Origin: Dietzia lutea
GTDB lineage: Bacteria > Actinomycetota > Actinomycetes > Mycobacteriales > Mycobacteriaceae
Reading direction: 5' to 3'
Assembly: GCF_003096075.1 (NCBI RefSeq)
Contig: NZ_CP015449.1
Span: 1 to 64,000, forward strand
Length of the DNA stretch: 64,000 nt
Part shown: positions 39,031-48,987 of the stretch, one piece after another
Position numbering within the stretch: the stretch's first letter is position 1
Layout of the letters: the number at the start of each line of letters is the position of its first letter
The notes under the pieces: generated by a model
What the model saw: only the letters and a program-made list of their open reading frames with translations
Databases searched by the model: none
Told to the model about the DNA's origin: nothing
Program-made: the position numbers and the translations under genes

Positions 39031-39552
39031 GTGAGCATCGCAACGCAGAAGGCAACCATCCACACCAACCGGGGCGACATCGTCGTCGAGCTGTACGGCA
39101 ACCACGCCCCGGAGACCGTGCAGAACTTCGTCGGGCTGGCCGACGGCTCCAAGGAGTACTCCCAGGCCAACGCCAAGGGTGAGACCTCCGGCCCGTTCTA
39201 CGACGGCTCCATCTTCCACCGCGTCATCTCCGGCTTCATGATCCAGGGCGGCGACCCCACGGGCACCGGCCGCGGCGGCCCGGGTTACCAGTTCAAGGAC
39301 GAGTTCCACCCGGAGCTGCAGTTCTCCGAGCCCTACCTGCTGGCCATGGCGAACGCCGGCCCGGGCACCAACGGTTCGCAGTTCTTCATCACGGTCGGCC
39401 AGACGCCGCACCTGAACAACCGCCACACCATCTTCGGCAAGGTCGCCGACGAGGACTCCCGCAAGGTCGTCGACGCCATCGCCACCACCCGTACCGGTGC
39501 GATGGACCGTCCGACCGAGGACATCGTGATCGAGTCGATCGAGATCTCCTGA
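39031..39552 (+). CDS. ppiA: Cyclophilin-type peptidyl-prolyl isomerase
   Basis: A 173-residue cytoplasmic cyclophilin that speeds cis-trans isomerisation at proline. Family motifs: [20 protein letters not shown] (active-site Arg and Phe), [16 protein letters not shown] and [17 protein letters not shown] 39031 is preferred because AGGA at 39019 is well spaced from it; an in-frame ATG at 39022 would add three residues. It sits in the usual mycobacterial place between the tRNA pair and the PH-domain gene. Confidence 0.95.
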   Translation: MSIATQKATIHTNRGDIVVELYGNHAPETVQNFVGLADGSKEYSQANAKGETSGPFYDGSIFHRVISGFMIQGGDPTGTGRGGPGYQFKDEFHPELQFSEPYLLAMANAGPGTNGSQFFITVGQTPHLNNRHTIFGKVADEDSRKVVDAIATTRTGAMDRPTEDIVIESIEIS

Positions 39553-39640
39553 CCGACCTCCCCGGCCGGTCGGCGGCGCGGGTCCCGGGACACCCGGACC
39601 CGCGCCGCACGTCTATCCGCAGCACGACGAACCGGGAGCC

Positions 39641-40375
39641 ATGAGCATCCAGACCCACCGTGGTGGCGCGGTCTCGCGCTTCTTCCGCCTCCAGCCGGTC
39701 ACGGCGTGGCTCATCACCGCCAACCTCGCCGTCTACGTCGCCACCGCGGCGCAGGCGCGCAGCCTCATGGCGAACAGCGCGTCGGCCCTGTTCGAGACCA
39801 CGGCCCTGTTCCCGCCGATGGTGGCGGCCCGCGACGAGTGGTGGCGGTTGTTCACCTCGGCGTTCCAGCACTTCGGTCCGATGCACCTGCTGCTCAACAT
39901 GTACATGCTGTGGATCCTCGGCCTGGGGATCGAGCGCAGCATCGGGCACGCCCGGTTCCTGGGTCTCTACCTGGTCTCCGCTCTCGGCGGGTCCTTGGCG
40001 GTGATGTTCACCAGCCAGAACGCCCTCACCGCCGGAGCATCCGGGGCCATCTTCGGGCTGATGGGGGCGTACGCCATCGTCGCGATGTCCCTGCGCCTGG
40101 ATGTCAAGGGCATCGGGCTGCTGCTCGTGCTCAACATCGGCGTCAGCTTCCTCGTCCCCGGGGTGTCGCTGGGCGCGCATCTCGGCGGGCTCGCGGTGGG
40201 GGCGGTCGCCGCCGTCGCGCTGGTGGTGCTGCCGCGGCGGCTGCCCGCCCGGGTGGGTCGCGGGGGGCGGGAGGTCGTGTCGTGGACCGCGTACCTCGTC
40301 GTCGTCGTCCTCGTCGGACTCGCCGCGTGGTACGCGGCGGAGTCCATGACCGCGGGCCTCGTCTTCCTCCGCTGA
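39641..40375 (+). CDS. Rhomboid family intramembrane serine protease
   Basis: A 244-residue membrane protease with six or seven helices. The catalytic pair is Ser134 in GASGAIFG and His180 in GAHLGG. Other family landmarks are the WWRLFTSAFQHFGPMHLLLNM loop and helix region (about 67-87). Rhomboids cut membrane proteins within the bilayer; the target is unknown. Placed 88 bases after ppiA, likely in the same transcript. Confidence 0.92.
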   Translation: MSIQTHRGGAVSRFFRLQPVTAWLITANLAVYVATAAQARSLMANSASALFETTALFPPMVAARDEWWRLFTSAFQHFGPMHLLLNMYMLWILGLGIERSIGHARFLGLYLVSALGGSLAVMFTSQNALTAGASGAIFGLMGAYAIVAMSLRLDVKGIGLLLVLNIGVSFLVPGVSLGAHLGGLAVGAVAAVALVVLPRRLPARVGRGGREVVSWTAYLVVVVLVGLAAWYAAESMTAGLVFLR

Positions 40376-40439
40376 CCCCGCCGGCCGCGCCACGCGCGCC
40401 CCGAGTCCCCGCGCCTCCCGGCGGCGCCTACCCGCCGAC

Positions 40440-40907
40440 CTACGTGTCGCCGCGCCGGTCGCCGAACCCCAGCCGCGTCAGCGTCTCCACCACGTCGCGG
40501 GGATCGGTGCCCAGATCGAGCCGGGTGAACACGTCGAGCTGCTCGCGGCCGCGCTCGTCGGTGTACTCCAGCCGCATCATGTGCTGCCGCACGCCCCACC
40601 GGGCCGACCCGAGGGCGCGCACCTCCACCACCTCGGACCGGGGCACGAACAACACCCGGCCGAGCTTTTTGATCGCCAGCTGTCCGTCGACGACCTCGAT
40701 TCGAGGCCGCCGCAGCAGCTGTGAGACCCCGGACGGGATGAGAAACAGCGCCGCCAGGCCCGTGAGCAGCAGCGCGAGCGGCTCCTGACGTTGTAGCCCG
40801 AGCACCACCAGCACGAGGCCCGCGGCCATCTGCAGGCCCGGCCACACGGCGCCCGGCGACCACGACACAGCCCTGGGCTCCGATCCGGAGACCGCCTCAC
40901 CACTCAC
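40440..40907 (-). CDS. PH-domain membrane protein
   Basis: A 155-residue protein with two membrane helices (about residues 20-58) followed by a bacterial PH-like domain (RIEVVDGQLAIKKLGRVLFVPRSEVVEV region). It corresponds in position to the conserved membrane protein between ppiA and crgA in mycobacteria. GTG 40907 is preferred: AAGGGAGG lies nine bases upstream, whereas the ATG at 40916 directly abuts that site. Function unknown. Confidence 0.78.
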   Translation of the reverse strand: MSGEAVSGSEPRAVSWSPGAVWPGLQMAAGLVLVVLGLQRQEPLALLLTGLAALFLIPSGVSQLLRRPRIEVVDGQLAIKKLGRVLFVPRSEVVEVRALGSARWGVRQHMMRLEYTDERGREQLDVFTRLDLGTDPRDVVETLTRLGFGDRRGDT

Positions 40908-41253
40908 ACCGCCCATCCTCCCTTATCCACAGGCGTTATCCACACTGTGGAGGAATAACACGCGTGGAGTTCGAAAGTCGTTCGAGTCGGAGCGGGCCCG
41001 ACCTGCGGCGTCGACCTGGTCGTCGTCCCACAGGCTTTATCCCCAGTGTGGAGGGAGTTGTCCACAGTGTGTGAGGGGTGTGGAAGAGCGGGGTCACTGT
41101 CGGTGGCGGCCTTGCGATCAGGCTGTTGACCTGCACAAACGAACAGATTCTGGAGAAAATGCAGGTCACCCCCCGCGTCGTGCGGGGGGTGACCTGTGGA
41201 AAAGCCTGTGGAAAGCGCGAGCGCGCCTCGCGGCGGGAGTCTGTGGAGAGCCG
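40908..41253. other. Intergenic region with clustered DnaA-box-like sites
   Basis: No gene is seen in these 346 bases. Two perfect TTATCCACA boxes lie at 40923-40931 and 40936-40944, a TTGTCCACA at 41058-41066, TTATCCCCA at 41037-41045, and reverse-oriented TGTGGAAAA (41195-41203), TGTGGAAAG (41207-41215) and TGTGGAGAG (41242-41250). This is more box-like sites than in the dnaA-dnaN gap. It may titrate or recharge DnaA, or regulate the PH-domain gene. Confidence 0.55.
41162..41196 (-). terminator. Terminator of crgA
   Basis: A perfect 15-bp stem (CAGGTCACCCCCCGC, 41162-41176, with 41182-41196) and a five-base loop. On the minus strand it is followed by CATTTTCT, a U-rich end, and lies 57 bases after the crgA stop. 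Confidence 0.7.
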
Positions 41254-41520
41254 TCAGCGCCAGTTCATCGTCATGAGCAGACCGACGACGGCCACACCGA
41301 AGCCGATCGCGAAGTTCTGCCACGTCTCCAGATCGCGCATGAACGGGATCTGCTCGCCGGCGATGTAGTACGTGACCAGCCACAGCAGGCCGACGATCAT
41401 CAGACCCAGCATGAGCACCATGTACCAGCGCGCCGTCGGGGTCCCCTTGACCTTGACGGGGGTGCGGCTGACGGCCGCCTCGGTGTACTCGGTCTTGGAC
41501 CGGACCTTTGACTTGGGCAT
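41254..41520 (-). CDS. crgA: Cell division protein CrgA
   Basis: CrgA is a small membrane protein of the actinobacterial divisome that binds FtsZ and penicillin-binding proteins and helps control septum assembly. The 88-residue product starts MPKSKVR and has two membrane helices (about 32-54 and 68-86), the family length. ATG at 41520 is the family start. Unlike in Mycobacterium, no DUF881-type gene lies between it and trpG. Confidence 0.93.
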   Translation of the reverse strand: MPKSKVRSKTEYTEAAVSRTPVKVKGTPTARWYMVLMLGLMIVGLLWLVTYYIAGEQIPFMRDLETWQNFAIGFGVAVVGLLMTMNWR

Positions 41521-41595
41521 TTCAGTCCTCGTGGTGGGGGATGTCGGGGGCGAGTCTACCAAGCCCACCGGAGACGCTCCCCGGCCCGAGCGCAG

Positions 41596-41601
41596 TACGC
41601 T
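41596..41601 (+). promoter_or_regulatory. -10 element for a likely leaderless trpG transcript
   Basis: TACGCT is followed by exactly six bases and then the trpG ATG; no ribosome site is present. Confidence 0.45.
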
Positions 41602-41607
41602 GCGTCT

Positions 41608-42288
41608 ATGCGCATTCTCGTCGTCGACAACTACGACAGCTTCGTCTACAACCTGGTCCAGTACCTGGGCCAGTTGGGCGCGACGTGCGACGTGTGGAGG
41701 AACGACGACTCCCGGCTCGCCGGCCCGGACGGCCGCTATGACCCGGCCGGTCTGGAACGCGTCATCGGCGAGTACGACGGCGTCCTGCTCAGCCCGGGGC
41801 CCGGAACGCCTGACCGGGCGGGTGCCACGGTCCCGCTGATCGGGGTCTGTGGACGCGCGGGCGTGCCCGTGCTGGGCGTGTGCCTGGGGCATCAGGCGAT
41901 CGGTGAGGCGTTCGGCGCGACCGTAGACCGCGCCGCCGAGCTCATGCACGGCAAGACGAGCCGGGTCACGCACGACGACTCCGGCGTCCTCGCCGGCATC
42001 CCCAGCCCGTTCACGGCCACGCGCTACCACTCGCTGACCGTGCTGCCCGAGACGATCCCGGACGCGCTCGTGCCGACGGCGTGGACGGAGTCGGGGCTGG
42101 TCATGGCGATGCGGCACCGCGACATGCCCGTCCACGGCGTGCAGTTCCACCCCGAGTCGGTGATGAGCGACGGCGGGCACCGCATGCTCGCCAACTGGCT
42201 GGGGATGTGCGGGGAGCGGCCGTCCGAGACGCTGGTGACGCGGCTGGAGTCGGAGCTCGACCGGACCCGCGGCGCGGCCCTCGCCTGA
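41608..42288 (+). CDS. trpG: Glutamine amidotransferase, anthranilate/aminodeoxychorismate synthase component II
   Basis: A 226-residue class I glutamine amidotransferase that hands ammonia to anthranilate or aminodeoxychorismate synthase. It opens [12 protein letters not shown]; the triad is Cys92 in GVCLGHQ, His181 and Glu183 in [18 protein letters not shown] forms the oxyanion region. The corresponding mycobacterial gene next to pknB is called trpG/pabA; sequence does not separate the two roles. It converges with pknB. Confidence 0.92.
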   Translation: MRILVVDNYDSFVYNLVQYLGQLGATCDVWRNDDSRLAGPDGRYDPAGLERVIGEYDGVLLSPGPGTPDRAGATVPLIGVCGRAGVPVLGVCLGHQAIGEAFGATVDRAAELMHGKTSRVTHDDSGVLAGIPSPFTATRYHSLTVLPETIPDALVPTAWTESGLVMAMRHRDMPVHGVQFHPESVMSDGGHRMLANWLGMCGERPSETLVTRLESELDRTRGAALA

Positions 42289-42295
42289 CCGCGCC

Positions 42296-42350
42296 GCGGG
42301 GGCCCGGCGCGCCCCGGGCGGGGCTGCGGGGGCCGGCACGCCCCGGGCGG
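42296..42350. repeat. Imperfect tandem duplication between trpG and pknB
   Basis: A GC-only unit near GCGGGGGCCGGC-CGCCCCGGGCGG occurs at 42296-42321 and 42326-42350, a 30-base period. Each copy can fold on itself, so the pair may serve as terminators for the two convergent genes. Confidence 0.4.
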
Positions 42351-44402
42351 TCAGCCGGGCCCGGGCACCAGGCCGAAGCGGATCACCCGGACCACGACCT
42401 GGTCGTTGACGCCCGCCTCTCCCACCGGCGGCTGCTGGGAGTAGATCTGGCCCACCCGCGACAGGTCCGGGTCGTTCTGCGGGAGCTCGACGAGTTGGCC
42501 GCGGCCGCCACGCCAGCCCGCCTGCTTGAGCTTGCCCAGCGCCTCCTCGACGGTGTCGCCGACGATGTTGGGCATCTCGAAGCGGTTCCCGGCCGAGACC
42601 TGCAACGTGATCGTCGCGCCCTTGAGCTGGGATTGACCGGCGGGCGTCGACTGGCCGACCACCTGGCCCTCCGGCGCGGTGCCGTCGACGCGGAGGGTGT
42701 CGACCCGGAAGCCCGCGGCCTCGAGCGTCGCGCGCGCGGACTCGGCGCCCTGTCCCACCACCCCGGGCATCGCGACCTGCTCGGGCCCGGACCCCACCGT
42801 CAGGCGGACCGGCCGGTCGGAGGGAACCTGCGCTCCCGGCGCGGGTTCGGTGTCGACGACCTTGTCCTGGTCCTCCGGTGTCGACGGCCGGGCCTCGTTC
42901 TCCGGCACGACCTGGAACCCGGCCTCCTCCAGCGCCAACCGGGCGTCGGCGGGCGACATCCCCATGACGTTGGGCACCGACAGGATCGGCTTGCCCGTGG
43001 ACACGACGAGGTTGATCTCCGAGCCCACCGCCAGGCGCTTGCCGGCGATCGGGTCCGACGAGATCACGTGACCCTCGGGGATCTCCGGGTGCGGCGCCGG
43101 CGCCTGCACCGGCTCCAGGCCGAGCGCGGCGAGCTCCTCGACCACCTCGGCCACCGGCCGCTGCGCCACCTCCGGGATCGTCACCTCCTGCGTCCGCGAG
43201 ATTCCGCCGTTACCGCCGTTCGAGGTCGCCCACAGGGACACGGCGGTGACGCCACCCAGGACGAGCAGCACCGCCAACGCGATCGCCACCCCTCGCGGCC
43301 TGCGGCGCTCGCCGTCCCGGGCGCCCGGTCGGCGACCGCCCGCCGAGTGGGACGCGGGACGGGACCCCGCCGCGGCACCCGCGGCTCCGCCGGCCGCGCC
43401 ACCGGACACGCCCGCCAGATCGTGGGCTTCGGTGAGCGCGTCCGACGGGGACTGCTGGGGTCGGCCGGTCCCGTACCCCGCGCCGGTGAACCCGTGTGGC
43501 GCGTCGGGCCGCTCGTCGTCGTCGAGGTCGTCGTCGGACAACACCAATGGCGCCGCCGGGCGGCCCCCGGTGAGCACCGTGATGAGGTCGGTGCGCATCT
43601 CCCCGGCCGACGTGTAGCGGTTCTCCGGGTTCTTGGCCATGGCCTGCATGACCACCGCGTCGACGTACCGCGTCACCTCCGGGTTGACCGCCGACGGCGG
43701 TCGCGGGGACTCACGGACGTGCTGGTACGCCACCGCCACCGGCGACTCGCCCGTGAACGGCGGCACCCCGGCGACCATCTCGTAGAGCACGCAGCCGGCG
43801 GAGTACAGGTCCGACCGGGCGTCGACCTTCTCGCCGCGCGCCTGCTCCGGGCTCAGGTACTGCGCGGTGCCGAGGACCGACGAGGTGGTGGTGAGCGTGG
43901 ACGAGGAGTCGCTGACCGCGCGCGCGATGCCGAAGTCCATGACCTTGACCGCGCCGTCGCGGGAGATCATGACGTTGGCCGGCTTGACGTCGCGGTGGAT
44001 GATGCCCTTCTTGTGCGAGAAGTCGAGCGCCCCGCACACGTCGGCCATCACGCCGAGCGCCCGCTCGAGCGACATCGGGCCGTCCATCCGGATGAGGTCG
44101 CGCAGGGTGTCGCCCTCGACGAGCTCCATGACGATGTACGGCAGGGAGCCGTCGTCGGTGTGCTCCTCGCCCTGGTCGTAGATGGCGACGATCGACGGGT
44201 GGTTGAGCGACGCCGAGTTCTGGGCCTCCCGACGGAAGCGCTGGTAGAAGGTCTCGTCGCGGGCCAGCTCGGGCCGCATGATCTTGACGGCGACGTCGCG
44301 GCCCAGAACCGTGTCCCGGCCGCGGTGGACCTCCGACATGCCGCCGAAGCCCAGGGTCTCGCCGATCTCGTACCGGCCCGCGAGGACGGACGGTGTGGTC
44401 AT
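42351..44402 (-). CDS. pknB: Serine/threonine protein kinase PknB
   Basis: A 683-residue transmembrane kinase regulating cell-wall synthesis and division. The Hanks-type kinase domain (about 10-275) has [34 protein letters not shown] and an activation loop rich in Ser/Thr ([15 protein letters not shown]). A linker, one membrane helix ([21 protein letters not shown], about 370) and four extracellular PASTA repeats follow, which bind peptidoglycan fragments in homologues. ATG at 44402 overlaps the pknA stop. Last gene of the minus-strand kinase operon. Confidence 0.97.
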   Translation of the reverse strand: MTTPSVLAGRYEIGETLGFGGMSEVHRGRDTVLGRDVAVKIMRPELARDETFYQRFRREAQNSASLNHPSIVAIYDQGEEHTDDGSLPYIVMELVEGDTLRDLIRMDGPMSLERALGVMADVCGALDFSHKKGIIHRDVKPANVMISRDGAVKVMDFGIARAVSDSSSTLTTTSSVLGTAQYLSPEQARGEKVDARSDLYSAGCVLYEMVAGVPPFTGESPVAVAYQHVRESPRPPSAVNPEVTRYVDAVVMQAMAKNPENRYTSAGEMRTDLITVLTGGRPAAPLVLSDDDLDDDERPDAPHGFTGAGYGTGRPQQSPSDALTEAHDLAGVSGGAAGGAAGAAAGSRPASHSAGGRRPGARDGERRRPRGVAIALAVLLVLGGVTAVSLWATSNGGNGGISRTQEVTIPEVAQRPVAEVVEELAALGLEPVQAPAPHPEIPEGHVISSDPIAGKRLAVGSEINLVVSTGKPILSVPNVMGMSPADARLALEEAGFQVVPENEARPSTPEDQDKVVDTEPAPGAQVPSDRPVRLTVGSGPEQVAMPGVVGQGAESARATLEAAGFRVDTLRVDGTAPEGQVVGQSTPAGQSQLKGATITLQVSAGNRFEMPNIVGDTVEEALGKLKQAGWRGGRGQLVELPQNDPDLSRVGQIYSQQPPVGEAGVNDQVVVRVIRFGLVPGPG

Positions 44403-46045
44403 GCGCCCTCACCTCCGCCGCGCGCCGGCACGGGCACGACGTCACCGTCGGTCCGCCCGCTGGCCTGGGGGCCCTCGCCGCGACCCTCGCCGCCGCCTTC
44501 GCCACCCTGGCGCCGGCCCTGACCCTGTGCGCCCTGCTGGCCCTCGCCCTGCTGTGGCAGGAACGAGCTGAACTCGGAGGTGATCGAGTCGAGCATGTCC
44601 TGCAGGTCGGTGGTGGCCGGCGCCCCGGTCGGTGACGGTGAGGGCTCCGGTGTCGGCGTGGGAGAGGGGGTCGGGCTCGGCCGCGGCGTGGGTGCGGGGG
44701 CCGGCGCCTGGGTGGTCACGGTGGTGACGGGCGTGGTGGACGGCGTCCGCGGAGTGGTGGTGCCGCCGCCGAACAACCCGCCGGGGCCGAAGACGCCGAG
44801 GTTGGACAGCGCGACCGCCGCGGCGACCGCCAGGGCGGCGACCAGGACGAACACGACGAGGAACCAGCCCGCGCACCCGCCCCCGCGGCGCCGCCGGGGC
44901 GGTCGCGTGGTGACCGGCGGGGCGGGCTGACGGCCGGTGGCCGGCGACCGGGGGGGCCGGCCCGGGGCCTGCGCGGCCCGCTGTCCCTGCGTGCGGGGCT
45001 GGCCCTGTGTGCGCGGTGCGCCCTGGGTGCCCGGATGCATGCTCGTGTAGGCGCGCGTCGGGTCCGCTCCGGCCGGCGACGCGCGGTACACGCCTGAGCC
45101 GTCGTCGGGGAGGACGGTGGTCGCCGCGGTGGCGGCCGCCGCACCCGCGGCCGCGCCGGCGGCGGCCCCGCCCGCGGCGGCGAGGAACGCACTCGGCGGG
45201 CGCGGATCGCGGCCGGCCCGTATGTCGGCGATTGCCTCGGCGAAGGCCTCGCCGTCGGGGTAGCGCCGCTCGGGGTCCTTGGACATCGCCTCGGCGATGA
45301 CGCGCCGGACCGGGCCGGGCACCGACTCGGGTAGCGGCGCCGGGGTGTCGCGCACGTGCATCATCGCGACGCTGACGGGCGAGTCGGCCACGAACGGTCG
45401 CCGCCCCGACAGGCACTCGTAGCCCACCACGCCGAGGGAGTAGACGTCCCCGGCGGGCGAGGTCTCGTGTCCCATCGCCTGCTCGGGCGCGATGTACTGG
45501 GCGGTGCCCACGACCATTCCCGTCTGGGTGACGGCGGACGCGCCCATGGACTTGGCGATACCGAAGTCGGTGAGCTTGACCTGCCCCGTCGGCGTGATGA
45601 GGATGTTGCCCGGCTTGACGTCGCGGTGCACGAGCCCGATCGCGTGGGCCGCGTTGAGGGCGCGGCCGGTCTGCTCGAGCATGTCGAGCGTGTGGCGCAG
45701 GGGCAGCGTGCCCTCGCGCGCGAGGACGTCCGACAGCGGTTCGCCCACCACGAGCTCCATGACGAGGTAGGACAGCGGGCTGCCCGAGGCGGGGTCGGTG
45801 ATCTGGCCGTAGTCGTAGACGGTGGCGATCCCGGGATGGGAGATCCGCGCGGTGACCTTGGCCTCGGAGCGGAACCGCTCGACGAACTCGGGGTCGGACG
45901 AGTACTCGGCCTTGAGGACCTTGACCGCGACGTGCCGGTCGAGGACGGAGTCGTCGGCCTCCCAGACCTGGCCCATCCCGCCCGTGGCGATGAGCCGCAG
46001 CAGACGGTAGCGCTGGGACAGCAGAGCCCCGGAGTTCAGGCTCAC
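44399..46045 (-). CDS. pknA: Serine/threonine protein kinase PknA
   Basis: A 548-residue kinase partner of PknB. The kinase domain (about 12-275) has [30 protein letters not shown] and [18 protein letters not shown] Pro/Thr-rich linker precedes a membrane helix (about 397-417), and the extracellular part is a Pro/Thr/Ser stretch with a Gly/Gln/Glu-rich end, without PASTA repeats. GTG at 46045 overlaps the pbpA stop. PknA phosphorylates division and elongation proteins in related genera. Confidence 0.96.
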   Translation of the reverse strand: MSLNSGALLSQRYRLLRLIATGGMGQVWEADDSVLDRHVAVKVLKAEYSSDPEFVERFRSEAKVTARISHPGIATVYDYGQITDPASGSPLSYLVMELVVGEPLSDVLAREGTLPLRHTLDMLEQTGRALNAAHAIGLVHRDVKPGNILITPTGQVKLTDFGIAKSMGASAVTQTGMVVGTAQYIAPEQAMGHETSPAGDVYSLGVVGYECLSGRRPFVADSPVSVAMMHVRDTPAPLPESVPGPVRRVIAEAMSKDPERRYPDGEAFAEAIADIRAGRDPRPPSAFLAAAGGAAAGAAAGAAAATAATTVLPDDGSGVYRASPAGADPTRAYTSMHPGTQGAPRTQGQPRTQGQRAAQAPGRPPRSPATGRQPAPPVTTRPPRRRRGGGCAGWFLVVFVLVAALAVAAAVALSNLGVFGPGGLFGGGTTTPRTPSTTPVTTVTTQAPAPAPTPRPSPTPSPTPTPEPSPSPTGAPATTDLQDMLDSITSEFSSFLPQQGEGQQGAQGQGRRQGGEGGGEGRGEGPQASGRTDGDVVPVPARGGGEGA

Positions 46046-47514
46046 GGTGCGCCCCCGAGGAGGGCGCCCAGGACCTCGCGCCCGATGGGGGCGGCGTAGG
46101 TGGCGCCGACGGTGTCGCGCGTGATGCCGGGGCCGGACTCGATCGCCACGGCCACCGCCACGTCACGGCCGGGGACGAAGGCGATGTACCAGGTGTAGGG
46201 GATCGACGTGGAGGCGTCGACGCCGTGCTCGGCCGTGCCGGTCTTGGAGGCGATGGTCACCCCGGGCAGGCCGCCGCCGGCGTGGGCCTCGGCGCCGACC
46301 ATCATGTCGGTGAGGGTGGCGGCCTGGTCGTCGGTGAGGGCGCGGGCCGCGTCGCGGGAGGTGAAACCCTCGACGACGGAGAGGTCGGGCGCCGTCAGGG
46401 ACTTGATCAACTGCGGCTCCATGCGGACGCCGCCGTTGGAGACGGTCGCGGCGACCATGGCGCTCTGCAGGGTGGTCATGCGGACGTCGCTCTGGCCGAT
46501 CGCGCTCATGGCGAGCTGGGCGGCGTCCTCCATCTGGCCGAGCCCCGACGGCGCGACGGGCACACCGAAATCCTTTGGTGCGGTGCCGTCGACGCCGAAC
46601 TTCTCGGCCATCTCGGTGAACGCCTCCGGGCCGATCTCCTGGCTCATCTCCACGAACGGGACGTTGCAGGACAGTTCGAGCGCCGTGCGGAGGGTGACCG
46701 TGCCGCCGCCGCAGGTCTGGCCGGCGTAGTTCTGCAGGTAGGTGGCGGTGCCGGGCAGGAGGGTGCGGTCGGCGCCGGAGACGGGGGTGTCCGGACCCAT
46801 GCCCTGCTCGAGGGCCGCGGCGGTGGTGATGACCTTCATCGTGGAGCCGGGCGGCAGGGCCTGCTGGGTGGCGTGGTTGAGCAGGGGTCGGTCGGGGCTC
46901 TGTTCGATGCGGGCCATCTCCGCCTCGCGCACGTCCGGGTCGGTGCTGGACAGGGCGCCCGGGTCGAACGAGGGGCTGGAGGCCAGCGCGAGCACCTCGC
47001 CGGTCGAGGGGCGCACGGCGGCGACGGACCCGACGAACGGGCCCTGGCCGGCGCCGCGGCGGAGGGCGTCGTAGGCGACGCGCTGGCCGACCGGGTCGAG
47101 GGTCAGCTCGACGGAACCGCCCTGGGGGGTACGGCCGGAGATGAGGCCGGTGATGCGCTGGGACAGCAGGCGCGGGTCGGAGCCGTTGAGGAAGGCGTCC
47201 TGGGACTGCTCGATCCCGGCGGTGGCGAACTGCAGCGAGTAGTAGCCGACCGTGGGGCCGAACACCTCGGGGTCGGTGGGGTAGGTGCGCTCGAACTCGA
47301 AGCGCCCATCCGAGGGCAGGGACATGGCCAGCACGCGCCCGCCGGCGGTGATCTGTCCGCGCTGGCGGGAGTACTCGTCGAGGAGCATGCGGGTGTTGCG
47401 CGGGTCGGCGCGCAGTTCGTCGGCGCGGAAGACCTGCACCCAGGTGAGCTGGAGGAGGAGGGCCACCACCATGACCATGGCGGCCACGGCGACCCTGCGG
47501 ATGGCGGCGTTCAC
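46042..47514 (-). CDS. pbpA: Class B penicillin-binding protein PbpA
   Basis: A 490-residue transpeptidase that cross-links peptidoglycan. N-terminal membrane anchor (about 8-27), a dimerisation domain, then the transpeptidase with Ser224-x-x-Lys227 in GSTMK, SCN in ELSCNVPF, and Lys424-Thr-Gly in SKTGTAEHG. It partners RodA, whose gene lies seven bases upstream. GTG start at 47514; the stop overlaps pknA. Confidence 0.96.
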   Translation of the reverse strand: MNAAIRRVAVAAMVMVVALLLQLTWVQVFRADELRADPRNTRMLLDEYSRQRGQITAGGRVLAMSLPSDGRFEFERTYPTDPEVFGPTVGYYSLQFATAGIEQSQDAFLNGSDPRLLSQRITGLISGRTPQGGSVELTLDPVGQRVAYDALRRGAGQGPFVGSVAAVRPSTGEVLALASSPSFDPGALSSTDPDVREAEMARIEQSPDRPLLNHATQQALPPGSTMKVITTAAALEQGMGPDTPVSGADRTLLPGTATYLQNYAGQTCGGGTVTLRTALELSCNVPFVEMSQEIGPEAFTEMAEKFGVDGTAPKDFGVPVAPSGLGQMEDAAQLAMSAIGQSDVRMTTLQSAMVAATVSNGGVRMEPQLIKSLTAPDLSVVEGFTSRDAARALTDDQAATLTDMMVGAEAHAGGGLPGVTIASKTGTAEHGVDASTSIPYTWYIAFVPGRDVAVAVAIESGPGITRDTVGATYAAPIGREVLGALLGGAP

Positions 47515-47521
47515 GCGGCGC

Positions 47522-48985
47522 TCACCCGTTCCTCCGCCCCGGCAGCAGCCGCGGCGTGCGCATCAGGCCCGTGGCGGCCTCGGCGAGCGCCGGTGCCTGG
47601 CGCGGGGTGGGCATGGGCCGACGTGCGTCGTTGGACAGGCGCAACAGGATGGCCAGGAGGGCGTAGTTGGCGAGCAGGCTGGACCCGCCGTAGGCCATGA
47701 ACGGCAGGGTGAGGCCGGTGAGCGGGATGAGCGTGGACACGCCGCCCACCACGACGAACATCTGGATGGCCACGGTGAACGCCAGGCCCACGGCGACGAG
47801 CTTGCCGAAGCTGTCGCGGATGGTCAGCCCCACGCGGATGCCGCGCAGCACGAGAATCGCGTAGACCATCAGCACGGCGGCCAGGCCGATGAGGCCCAGT
47901 TCCTCGCCGATGGTGGAGGTGATGAAGTCGGTGTTGGCGAACGGCACCTGGTCGGGCCGGCCGTTGCCGAGCCCGGTGCCGCCCATCCCGCCGGAGGCCA
48001 GCCCGAACAGGGCCTGCGAGCTCTGGTAGCCGCCGGTGTCGAAGAACGCGAACGGGTCCTGCCAGATCTGGAACCGCACGCGGACGTGCCCGAACAGCGC
48101 GTAGGCGAGCACACCGCCGACCGCCACCAGCACCACGCCGATGAGCAGCCAGCTCACCCGCTCGGTGGCGACGTACAGCATGGTCAGCACGGTGACGAAG
48201 ATCAGCAGCGCCATGCCCAGGTCGGTGTTGAACACCAGCACGCCGAGGGACAGGAACCACGCCACGATGATGGGCCCGAGGTCGCGGGCGCGCGGCAGGT
48301 CCATCCCCAGCACGCGCTTGCCGGCGGTGGTGAAGAGTTCGCGCTTCTCCACGAGGATCGAGGCGAAGAAGATGATGAGCAGGATCTTGGCGAACTCGCC
48401 CGGCTGGATGGTGAACCCGGGCAGGATGATCCAGTTCTTCGCGCCGTTGATCTCGGAGAACCGCGCGGGCAGCAGGGCGGGGATCGCCAGCAGGGCGAGC
48501 CCGGCGAACCCCAGCGTGTAGCCGTAGCGGGCCATGACCCGGTGATCGCGCAGGAGGAACAGGACCGCGCCCATGACGCCGAGCCCGATGAACGTCCACA
48601 GCAACTGCCGGGCCACGTCCATGCCGGGCGGGTCGTTGCCGCTGGCCACCGCGTTGGCGGCGTACGCCAGGTCGAGCCGGTAGATGAGCACGAGCCCGAG
48701 GCCGTTGAGCAGCGCGACGCCCGGCAGCAGCACGGGGTCGGCGTAGGGGGCGAGCCAGCGGATGAGCAGGTGGGCGCCGCCGGACAGGCCGAGGAACGCC
48801 AGCGTGATCCACAGCAGCGCCGGCGACAGTTCCTGTTCCTGGGCCAGCTGGACGAGCAGGAGCGCGAACCCGACGATCACAGTCGCCGCGATGAGCAGGA
48901 CGAGTTCCTTGCCCCGGCGGGGACGGTCGGGGACCGCCTGGCCCCGGGGGTCGGACGCGGGCGAGGTCGATGCGGCGGCGGGCAC
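47522..48985 (-). CDS. rodA: SEDS peptidoglycan glycosyltransferase RodA/FtsW family
   Basis: A 487-residue membrane glycosyltransferase with about 12 helices that polymerises lipid II with a class B PBP. Family motifs include VFNTDLGMALL, GGMGGTGLGNGRPDQVPFANTD split across an outer loop, and the C-terminal PFMAYGGSSLLANY. GTG at 48985 lies two bases after the pstP stop. Context with pbpA supports RodA over FtsW. Confidence 0.95.
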   Translation of the reverse strand: MPAAASTSPASDPRGQAVPDRPRRGKELVLLIAATVIVGFALLLVQLAQEQELSPALLWITLAFLGLSGGAHLLIRWLAPYADPVLLPGVALLNGLGLVLIYRLDLAYAANAVASGNDPPGMDVARQLLWTFIGLGVMGAVLFLLRDHRVMARYGYTLGFAGLALLAIPALLPARFSEINGAKNWIILPGFTIQPGEFAKILLIIFFASILVEKRELFTTAGKRVLGMDLPRARDLGPIIVAWFLSLGVLVFNTDLGMALLIFVTVLTMLYVATERVSWLLIGVVLVAVGGVLAYALFGHVRVRFQIWQDPFAFFDTGGYQSSQALFGLASGGMGGTGLGNGRPDQVPFANTDFITSTIGEELGLIGLAAVLMVYAILVLRGIRVGLTIRDSFGKLVAVGLAFTVAIQMFVVVGGVSTLIPLTGLTLPFMAYGGSSLLANYALLAILLRLSNDARRPMPTPRQAPALAEAATGLMRTPRLLPGRRNG

Positions 48986-48987
48986 GG

